Assembly (NCBI GenBank): GCA_023247815.1 | Contig: JAHFFS010000067.1 | Location: forward strand, 1 to 7,611 | Origin: Candidatus Omnitrophota bacterium | GTDB lineage: Bacteria > Omnitrophota > Gorgyraeia > Zapsychrales > JANLHA01 | Direction: 5' to 3' | Length of the DNA: 7,611 bases | Part shown: positions 1 to 4,970 of the stretch, in pieces | Layout: each line of letters starts with the position of its first letter | Numbering within the stretch: position 1 is the stretch's first letter | Program-made: the position numbers and the translations under genes | Notes under the pieces: generated by a model | Told to the model about the DNA's origin: nothing | Databases searched by the model: none | What the model saw: the letters and a program-made list of their open reading frames with translations, nothing else

Positions 1-8
1 ACCGGCTT

Positions 9-584
9 TTGCAGACGGCGAAAAAATATCCGTTTGCCGTGATTTGCCTGGCAACGGTTGTGATTTTTTTATGGGACTACGCGTTGCTGATGCGCTGGCA
101 GCTGCAAACCAGGGATGCCCTGAACACGGAAATGAATCTAAGAAAAAGCGCACTTAAGTCCTTTGATCATTTCGCGCAGACGAAGGAGGCCAAGGAAAAG
201 GAAATTGAGCAGTTGAAGCAGCAAGTGGAAAGCTTTGATCAAAGGCTTTGGCAAAAACAAGATTTGCCGCTGCTTTTAAAAGATTTGGACCAGCTGGCAA
301 CGGAGCAGGGGATTGTGGTGGAACAAATGAAATTGGATACGGCCTCGGAAAAGGAGCTTTTGCGTCGGGAGCAGAAACGTTATTTTAAGATTCCCATTGA
401 GTTGAGCGCTCGTGGAGGTTTTACCAACTTGATCAACTGGCTGGCAGAGATGGAAAAAAGATTTGGTTTGTTTTCGGTGGACGAATTGTCGATCCGAGCG
501 GATTCGGTTGATCCTCTTCACCACTCGGTTTATTTGCTTTTGCAGGTGATGGTGAAGGATGTTCCCGAAGCAGGGAGTCCCTGA
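9..584 (+). CDS. pilO: PilO-like type IV pilus assembly protein (start may lie upstream of the window)
   Basis: Likely the inner-membrane alignment-complex protein PilO, which pairs with PilN and binds PilP to connect the pilus motor to the outer-membrane secretin. The 191-residue product shows the family layout: a short cytoplasmic N-terminus, one membrane segment at about residues 8-28, a charged Lys/Glu/Gln-rich coiled coil at about 35-80, then a periplasmic ferredoxin-like domain from about 85. That domain contains a family-like segment (FKIPIELSARGGFTNLINWL, about 127-146). Length is close to typical PilO (about 200). The first available start is TTG at 9, but the frame is open to the window edge and only eight bases precede it, so the true start could be upstream and no ribosome binding site can be judged. 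A GspM-like protein of type II secretion has a similar outline; the PilP-like gene downstream favours PilO. Confidence 0.75.
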   Translation: MQTAKKYPFAVICLATVVIFLWDYALLMRWQLQTRDALNTEMNLRKSALKSFDHFAQTKEAKEKEIEQLKQQVESFDQRLWQKQDLPLLLKDLDQLATEQGIVVEQMKLDTASEKELLRREQKRYFKIPIELSARGGFTNLINWLAEMEKRFGLFSVDELSIRADSVDPLHHSVYLLLQVMVKDVPEAGSP

Positions 585-931
585 TGAAAAAAAGGTTTCC
601 GCTGTTCATTGGTTTGTTGCTTTTTTCATCATCGCTACTATTGGCTCTGGACGTCAAGCCGTCAAAGCGCGATCCTTTTTGGCCATTGGTCACATCGACA
701 GGTGAAATCAGGGACGTTCCGCGGCTTTTTCAAATCGAAGAGATGAAATTGCAGGAGATCAAATATTCGGCTGATGGAAAGGCCACAGCCGTGATCAATG
801 GAATGACGTTTTGGCAAAAGGATCGTTGGGGGTCTTATCAGTTGAAAGAGATCCAGGCGAACGCGGTTGTTCTTGAGGGACCGCAAGGTACGGTTACTCT
901 GCAATTATCATCAGGCCCGGCTACCCCGTGA
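584..931 (+). CDS. pilP: PilP-like periplasmic pilus assembly protein
   Basis: A 115-residue secreted protein resembling PilP, the periplasmic link between the PilN/PilO complex and the secretin PilQ. It begins with a clear signal sequence: basic MKKR, then a hydrophobic stretch to about residue 22, with possible signal peptidase I cleavage after the LLLA segment. There is no lipobox cysteine, unlike the classical lipoprotein PilP. A RDPFWPL motif (about 29-35) follows. A small beta domain comes next (about 46-110), with the pattern KLQEIKYSADGKATAVING typical of PilP/GspC homology regions. The ATG overlaps the pilO stop by one base, and an AGGGAG ribosome binding site at 572-577 lies six bases upstream, so the two genes are co-translated. 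It is shorter than many PilP proteins (about 175), so a GspC-type or divergent homologue is possible. Confidence 0.65.
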   Translation: MKKRFPLFIGLLLFSSSLLLALDVKPSKRDPFWPLVTSTGEIRDVPRLFQIEEMKLQEIKYSADGKATAVINGMTFWQKDRWGSYQLKEIQANAVVLEGPQGTVTLQLSSGPATP

Positions 932-945
932 TCAAAAAGAAGAGA

Positions 946-973
946 TTGCAAAAATCAGCAGTCCAGGTACAAT
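946..973 (+). promoter_or_regulatory. Predicted sigma70-type promoter for the RNase E/G gene
   Basis: A -35 box TTGCAA (946-951) and a -10 box TACAAT (968-973) are separated by 16 bases. They match the consensus boxes at 4/6 and 5/6 positions. Transcription would begin near 980, leaving a leader of about 40 bases before the TTG start at 1020. The promoter sits in the only gap between the pilus genes and the RNase gene, so it would uncouple the two groups. The -10 box is inside a dyad described separately. Called by eye; no transcript data. Confidence 0.5.
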
Positions 974-993
974 ACCTTTTTTAAACTGGACTG
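959..993. promoter_or_regulatory. Perfect 8-bp inverted repeat around the -10 box, with a nested mini-hairpin and T-tract
   Basis: CAGTCCAG at 959-966 is exactly mirrored by CTGGACTG at 986-993, with 19 bases between. Nested inside, AGGTA (965-969) and TACCT (973-977) can form a 5-bp stem with a CAA loop, running into six Ts at 977-982. The inner element could be a weak intrinsic terminator for the pilus genes. The outer arms could be a repressor operator straddling the predicted start site of the RNase gene. The two uses are not exclusive, and neither is proven by sequence alone. Confidence 0.45.
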
Positions 994-1019
994 AGACTAG
1001 TATGAGAGAGGAATGACAT

Positions 1020-2324
1020 TTGAAAAGAGAGATTTTGATCAACGTCACCCCAGGGGAAACCCGGGTCGCGATCATTGAGGACGACAAACTCGATGATTTC
1101 CATATTGAAGTCGAGCGGCACCAATCGATCCTCGGCAATATCTATAAGGGCAAGGTCGAGTCAATCATGCCGTCCATCAATGGGGCATTTATCAACATCG
1201 GCCAGAGCCGCAATGGTTTTCTGTATCTGACGGACACGGTCAATCCGTTGGTCGAAGAGGAGATGTCCGGTCCTCGCCGCTTCCTTGACCGGCTGTTGAA
1301 ACGTCCGGACAAGAAAAATGTTCCGCCGAAAAAAAGTGAAGTTCCGGTTTTGAAAGAGGGGCAGGAAATCCTCGTCCAGGTGGTGAAAGATCCCTTTGGC
1401 ACGAAAGGGGCGCGCTTGACCTCGCATCTTACTTTAGCGGGTCGGTTTGTGGTTTATATGCCGTATGATCCGCACCACGGGGTTTCGAAACGGATCAGTG
1501 ATCCGCAGGAACGGCAGCGGTTGAAAGAGGTTTTGAAAGAATTGAATTTTATCAGTCGCGGCGGATTCATTGTTCGTACGGTCTCGATGGAACAAGGAAA
1601 AAAGGAACTGATCCGTGACGCCAAATTTTTATATAAAGTCTGGCAGCAAATCACGGCATTGGCGGAAAAAAAGTCTGCTCCGGCGCTGATTTACAAAGAA
1701 TATGATTTGATTTGGAAAGTCGTACGTGACTTTTTGACCGATGATGTTGAACGGCTTTATATCGATTCCGAGGAAGATTTTGTTAAATTGCAGAAATTTG
1801 TCGATAATCTGATCGGACGCACGCATGTCAATAAGATCATTCATTACAAGGGCAAAGAATCGATCTTTCAGTTCAAAGGGGTCGCGAAGGAATTGGAAGG
1901 GATTTACAATACCAAAGTCCCATTGCCATCGGGCGCGTATGTCGTGATCGAACCCACTGAAGGGCTGATTGTGGTGGATGTCAACAGCGGTAAGTTCAAA
2001 ACCAAAGCGGGTCCTGAAGAAGCCGCATTTATGGTCAACATGGAGGCGGCCCCCGAGATCGCGCGTCAGTTGCGCTTGCGGGATTTGGGTGGTATCATTG
2101 TCATTGATTTTATCGACATGAGTCGGGAAGCCCACCGGCGCAAGGTGTTAGAAGCTTTAAAGAATGCCTTGACCCGCGATCGCGCGAAATCAGAGGTAGG
2201 GTATCGGATTTCTGCTTTAGGACTTTTGGAAATGACCCGGGCTCGTACGGGTCGCGCCATTGAAGCCATTTCTTTTACGCCCTGTCCGTATTGTCATGGC
2301 CGCGGTAAGATCAAGGCTGTTTAA
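1020..2324 (+). CDS. rng: Ribonuclease E/G family endoribonuclease, short form ending after the Zn-link
   Basis: Endoribonuclease of the RNase E/G family, which cuts single-stranded AU-rich RNA during mRNA decay and rRNA/tRNA maturation. The 434-residue protein starts MKREILINV, as family members do. It then has an S1 domain (about 39-135, including NIYKGKVESIMPSINGAFIN), the 5'-monophosphate sensor with R186-T187 in GFIVRT, and the DNase I-like catalytic core. The catalytic aspartates are D320 (VDVNSG) and D363 (IDFIDM), 43 residues apart as in E. coli RNase E D303/D346. The Zn-link CPYCHGRG has C422 and C425. The protein ends nine residues after C425, so it lacks the roughly 70-100-residue small domain found in E. 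coli RNase G and RNase E, and it has no scaffold tail. A Lys/Pro-rich insert lies in the S1 region (about 82-110). The start is TTG, supported by a GAGAGAGGA ribosome binding site at 1004-1012. Confidence 0.93.
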   Translation: MKREILINVTPGETRVAIIEDDKLDDFHIEVERHQSILGNIYKGKVESIMPSINGAFINIGQSRNGFLYLTDTVNPLVEEEMSGPRRFLDRLLKRPDKKNVPPKKSEVPVLKEGQEILVQVVKDPFGTKGARLTSHLTLAGRFVVYMPYDPHHGVSKRISDPQERQRLKEVLKELNFISRGGFIVRTVSMEQGKKELIRDAKFLYKVWQQITALAEKKSAPALIYKEYDLIWKVVRDFLTDDVERLYIDSEEDFVKLQKFVDNLIGRTHVNKIIHYKGKESIFQFKGVAKELEGIYNTKVPLPSGAYVVIEPTEGLIVVDVNSGKFKTKAGPEEAAFMVNMEAAPEIARQLRLRDLGGIIVIDFIDMSREAHRRKVLEALKNALTRDRAKSEVGYRISALGLLEMTRARTGRAIEAISFTPCPYCHGRGKIKAV

Positions 2325-2325
2325 T

Positions 2326-2354
2326 GAGGGATGATCCCTTGAGGGGCTGCCCCT
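2326..2354. other. Two tandem short GC-rich hairpins directly after the RNase gene stop
   Basis: Starting three bases after the TAA stop, AGGGA-TGA-TCCCT (2327-2339) and AGGGG-CTG-CCCCT (2342-2354) are two perfect 5-bp stems with 3-base loops, two bases apart. No T-run follows, so they do not make a standard intrinsic terminator. They could protect or define the 3' end of the RNase mRNA, or be part of the repeat-rich spacer that follows. Confidence 0.4.
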
Positions 2355-2357
2355 GGA

Positions 2358-2464
2358 AAGTAACAAGTCCCAGGCACCAAGCCGCAAGTCCCAAGTTTCA
2401 AGTGACATGTCGTATGTTACAAATAAAAAATTACTTGCGACCGGAGACTTGTAACTTGAGACTT
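2358..2464. repeat. Inverted heptad-repeat arrays (AAGTNNC units) forming one long potential hairpin before rplU
   Basis: Nine consecutive 7-base units run from 2358 to 2420 on the + strand: AAGTAAC, AAGTCCC, AGGCACC, AAGCCGC, AAGTCCC, AAGTTTC, AAGTGAC, ATGTCGT, ATGTTAC. After an A-rich spacer, five units in the same register lie on the - strand from 2464 back to 2430: AAGTCTC, AAGTTAC, AAGTCTC, CGGTCGC, AAGTAAT. The arms 2386-2406 and 2444-2464 pair at 17 of 21 positions, and pairing continues inward (2409-2419 with 2431-2441), leaving an A-rich loop near 2420-2430. This fills most of the 175-base gap between the RNase gene and rplU. It could be a dispersed intergenic repeat, a multimeric protein-binding site, or a structured leader of rplU. 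No convincing promoter boxes were found in this gap. Confidence 0.7.
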
Positions 2465-2486
2465 AAGTAAGTTGTCCCAAAAAAAT

Positions 2487-2493
2487 AGGAGGT
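2487..2493 (+). promoter_or_regulatory. Strong ribosome binding site of rplU
   Basis: AGGAGGT is a full-length Shine-Dalgarno match six bases before the ATG at 2500. It is the best ribosome binding site in the window, as expected for a ribosomal protein gene, and it fixes the rplU start. It lies 22 bases after the end of the heptad-repeat hairpin, so that structure would not cover it directly. Confidence 0.85.
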
Positions 2494-2499
2494 TTTCAG

Positions 2500-2817
2500 A
2501 TGTATGCCGTCATTCAAGTTGGAGCAAAGCAGTTTAAAATCAAAGAAGGTGATACCATCGCGGCTCAGCGTCAAGCAGGCGAGGTTGGAAAAGACGTGAC
2601 TCTCAATCAGGTCCTTTTATTCAGTGAAGGTGAATTGGTGCGCGTGGGTGCGCCTTTTCTAAAGGACGTTAAAGTCACCGCCCGTGTTGTTGAACATGAT
2701 GAGGACCAAAAGGTCAAGATTTTAAAATACCGACGACGAAAGAACTCATCGTCAAGGCGCGGACATCGTCAGAAATTGACCGCCTTGAGCATCACCAAGA
2801 TCGAAGCCAGCAACTGA
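2500..2817 (+). CDS. rplU: 50S ribosomal protein L21
   Basis: Ribosomal protein L21 of the large subunit, which binds 23S rRNA. At 105 residues it matches the normal family length (about 103). The N-terminus MYAVIQVGAKQFKIKEGD is classic for the family. The basic C-terminal signature is also present (KILKYRRRKNSSSRRGHRQK, about 73-92), followed by TALSITKIEA. A perfect AGGAGGT ribosome binding site precedes the ATG. The gene follows the RNase E/G gene, as in many bacteria. What is odd is its 3' side: the stop codon is separated by a single base from the obg start, whereas L27 (rpmA) is normally encoded between these two genes. Confidence 0.97.
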   Translation: MYAVIQVGAKQFKIKEGDTIAAQRQAGEVGKDVTLNQVLLFSEGELVRVGAPFLKDVKVTARVVEHDEDQKVKILKYRRRKNSSSRRGHRQKLTALSITKIEASN

Positions 2818-2818
2818 A

Positions 2819-3781
2819 ATGGTTTTTGTTGATGAAACACGGATCTTTGTCAAAGCCGGCGGCGGCGGTAAAGGTTGCGAAAGTTTTTACCGCGACAAAT
2901 ACATGCGTTATCCAGTGCCGGATGGCGGCGACGGTGGTGACGGCGGCGACGTGATTTTTGTCGCTGATAAAAGGATCCATACCCTTTTGGATTATCGGTA
3001 TAAACAGCATTATGAGGCCGAGCGCGGCGGTCACGCCAGCAGCAAAGGAAAAAAGGGAAAGACCGGTCAAGATTGCGTCCTCAAGGTTCCGTTGGGAACG
3101 ATCATTCGCGATCACGAGAATCAACTGTTGATCAAGGATTTGGTAAAAGACGGCCAGACGGTTGTTGTTGCCAAAGGGGGCGATGGTGGCAAAGGCAATA
3201 AAAGACGTAAGATCGTTATCCCGCCGAATCCAGGCCAAGAAAAGGTCATCCATCTCGAATTGAAAATTGTGGCTGATGTCGGCATTGTTGGGTTTCCCAA
3301 TGCCGGTAAGTCGACGCTGATTACCAAGGTCTCGAAAGTCCGATCGAAAATCGCCAATTATCCTTTTACCACCAGGCAGCCTATCCTTGGCGTTGTTCAG
3401 GATGGGGAAGAGCAAGATTTTGTGATTGCTGATTTGCCAGGGTTGATTGAAGGCGCGCATAAGGGCCGCGGATTGGGCGACCGGTTTTTAAAACACGCTG
3501 AGCGCACCAGGGTCCTTTTGCATATGATTGATATGTCGGGCAGCGAAGGCCGTGATCCTTTGGATGATTTTGAAAAGATCGAAATCGAATTGGAATCCTA
3601 TAGTGACAACTTTTTGTTGAAGAAGAAAATTTTGGTTGCTAATAAAATGGATTTAGAACCAGCTGCCGAGAATTTAAAACGTTTTAAAAAGCGTTTTAAG
3701 CAGCCTATTTTAGCGATTTCCGCTTTGGCGGAAGAAGGGCTGGCCCCTTTGCTGAAAAAGATTCGGCAAAGTTTGAAATGA
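2819..3781 (+). CDS. obg: Obg/CgtA GTPase, minimal form without C-terminal extension
   Basis: Obg is a GTPase that binds the 50S subunit and acts in late ribosome assembly and stress control. The protein has 320 residues. The glycine-rich Obg domain covers about 1-157 (AGGGGKG, PDGGDGGDGGDV, GHASSKGKKGKTG). It is followed by the G domain with G1 GFPNAGKST (158-166, K164), the switch motif YPFTT (181-185), G3 DLPG (205-208), G4 NKMD (275-278) and G5 SAL (301-303). It ends about 20 residues after G5, so it has neither the OCT domain of B. subtilis Obg nor the acidic tail of E. coli ObgE. The ATG is one base after the rplU stop with no Shine-Dalgarno, so translation should be coupled to rplU. 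Downstream proB begins after 55 bases. Confidence 0.96.
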   Translation: MVFVDETRIFVKAGGGGKGCESFYRDKYMRYPVPDGGDGGDGGDVIFVADKRIHTLLDYRYKQHYEAERGGHASSKGKKGKTGQDCVLKVPLGTIIRDHENQLLIKDLVKDGQTVVVAKGGDGGKGNKRRKIVIPPNPGQEKVIHLELKIVADVGIVGFPNAGKSTLITKVSKVRSKIANYPFTTRQPILGVVQDGEEQDFVIADLPGLIEGAHKGRGLGDRFLKHAERTRVLLHMIDMSGSEGRDPLDDFEKIEIELESYSDNFLLKKKILVANKMDLEPAAENLKRFKKRFKQPILAISALAEEGLAPLLKKIRQSLK

Positions 3782-3785
3782 TCAA

Positions 3786-3815
3786 TGCTGAGAAAGGCCA
3801 AGTGTTTTTTCAGCA
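3786..3815. other. Hairpin between obg and proB
   Basis: TGCTGAGAAAG (3786-3796) pairs with TTTTTTCAGCA (3805-3815), giving 11 positions including two G-T wobbles, with an 8-base loop. The T-run is inside the 3' arm rather than after it, so this is not a standard terminator. It may be a weak terminator, a processing site separating the ribosomal genes from the proline genes, or chance. It lies just upstream of proB, which has no visible ribosome binding site. Confidence 0.35.
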
Positions 3816-3836
3816 GTAGCGAAATGAAATGACGCC

Positions 3837-4925
3837 ATGCATCGCACATTCCCAAGAAAAATCAAACGGGTTGTGGTCAAGGTCGGTTCCAGTGTCATAG
3901 CGACTTATTCACTGAAACCGCGGACCGCCCGACTGCGTTCGTTAGTTGATCAGATCAGCCAATTGCGTCGGCAAAATGTCGAGGTGGTCTTGGTCAGTTC
4001 GGGGGCCATTGTTTTAGGCATGGGAGAAACTTCCCTGCTTAGGCGTCCTACGGAATTGTCTTTGCTGCAGGCGCTGGCAGCCATTGGTCAGACGGTCTTG
4101 ATGCGTACGTATGTCGATTTATTCAAAAAAAATAAGACCAAATGCGCCCAGGTCCTTTTGACTTGGGACGATTTTGATGCCCGTAGCCGGCACAACAATG
4201 CCCGCAATACCATCGAGGCGATTTTAAACTGTGGGATGGTCCCGGTCATCAATGAAAACGACACTGTTGCCACCGACGAGATCCGTTTTGGCGATAACGA
4301 TAAGCTGTCCAGTCTGGTGGCGAGTCTGCTCAACGCGGATTTGTTGGTGATCCTTTCCGACGTGGAAGGGTTTTATGATTTGCAAAACGGAAAGAAAACG
4401 ATTTTCAGTGAGGTTAAAGAAATCACCCGCGAAATGGAAGGCCTGGCCTTAGGGACAGAACGAAAAAACATTTCAAAGGGTGGGATGTCGGCCAAGCTTG
4501 AAGCGGTCAAGATGGTCACCCGGGCCAAGATCCCCTGCGTCATTGCCCACGGGGAAACCAAAGATGTGCTGCTGCGCGTTTTGCAAGGGGAGAGGATAGG
4601 GACGTATTTTTTTGAAAAAGAAGACAAACTGTTATCGCGCAAACATTGGATTTCGTTTGGGGTCAAACCCAAGGGCAAGCTTTATGTCGACGACGGTGCT
4701 AAAGCCGCGCTGTTAAAAGGAGGCCGAAGCCTGCTGCTTCCCGGGATACTCAAATGGGAAGGCTATTTCAAAAGTCAGGATGTGGTGGTGGTTTGTGATA
4801 AGGATGGTCAGGAGATTGGCCGCGGCATCATTCGCTATACGGTCGCGGATTTGGAAGAGACCCATGACCGTCAGGGGCAAAAGGAAGTCATCCATTGCAA
4901 TGATTTGGTTCTTTGCGAACGATAA
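3837..4925 (+). CDS. proB: Glutamate 5-kinase (proline biosynthesis, step 1)
   Basis: Phosphorylates L-glutamate with ATP to gamma-glutamyl phosphate, the first and normally proline-inhibited step of proline synthesis, in the cytoplasm. The 362-residue protein matches E. coli ProB in length (367). The amino-acid kinase domain shows KVGSS (15-19, nucleotide-binding Lys), SSGA (54-57), INENDTV (N139-D142), FGDND (151-155), LLVILSDVEGFYD, and KGGMSAK (214 onward). A C-terminal PUA domain follows at about 280-355, as in the long bacterial form. The ATG at 3837 is the only start compatible with the conserved N-terminus, because an in-frame stop lies 12 bases upstream; there is no recognisable Shine-Dalgarno sequence. 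The product is channelled to ProA, encoded 45 bases downstream. Confidence 0.97.
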   Translation: MHRTFPRKIKRVVVKVGSSVIATYSLKPRTARLRSLVDQISQLRRQNVEVVLVSSGAIVLGMGETSLLRRPTELSLLQALAAIGQTVLMRTYVDLFKKNKTKCAQVLLTWDDFDARSRHNNARNTIEAILNCGMVPVINENDTVATDEIRFGDNDKLSSLVASLLNADLLVILSDVEGFYDLQNGKKTIFSEVKEITREMEGLALGTERKNISKGGMSAKLEAVKMVTRAKIPCVIAHGETKDVLLRVLQGERIGTYFFEKEDKLLSRKHWISFGVKPKGKLYVDDGAKAALLKGGRSLLLPGILKWEGYFKSQDVVVVCDKDGQEIGRGIIRYTVADLEETHDRQGQKEVIHCNDLVLCER

Positions 4926-4970
4926 TGGTTTGGTTACGGTTAAATCATTTCTAGAAAATCAGGAAAAGCG

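Noticed and set aside
1002..1016. Tiny leader reading frame (ATG AGA GAG GAA TGA) before the RNase gene
   Set aside because: Only four codons, overlapping the ribosome binding site of the RNase gene, with no ribosome binding site of its own. Most likely chance.
1629..2135. Minus-strand open frame (168 codons) opposite the RNase E/G gene
   Set aside because: It lies within the catalytic core coding sequence on the opposite strand and its product shows no family features.
2217..2408. Minus-strand open frame of 63 codons with periodic Trp/Leu pattern (LETWDLRLGAWDLLL)
   Set aside because: The periodic peptide is simply the translation of the 7-base DNA repeat read on the other strand, and the frame runs into the 3' end of the RNase gene. 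No ribosome binding site or domain is visible.
2358..2464. CRISPR array
   Set aside because: Units are 7 bases with no spacers and change orientation halfway, unlike 24-40 base CRISPR repeats separated by unique spacers. No cas genes are present.
2792..3460. Long minus-strand open frame (222 codons) opposite obg
   Set aside because: It is entirely antisense to a strongly conserved GTPase gene, has no recognisable domain and mirrors the glycine-rich codons of Obg.
4948..4957. Perfect palindrome TTTCTAGAAA between proB and proA
   Set aside because: Ten AT-rich bases with no partner elsewhere in the window and no promoter boxes nearby. Expected by chance.
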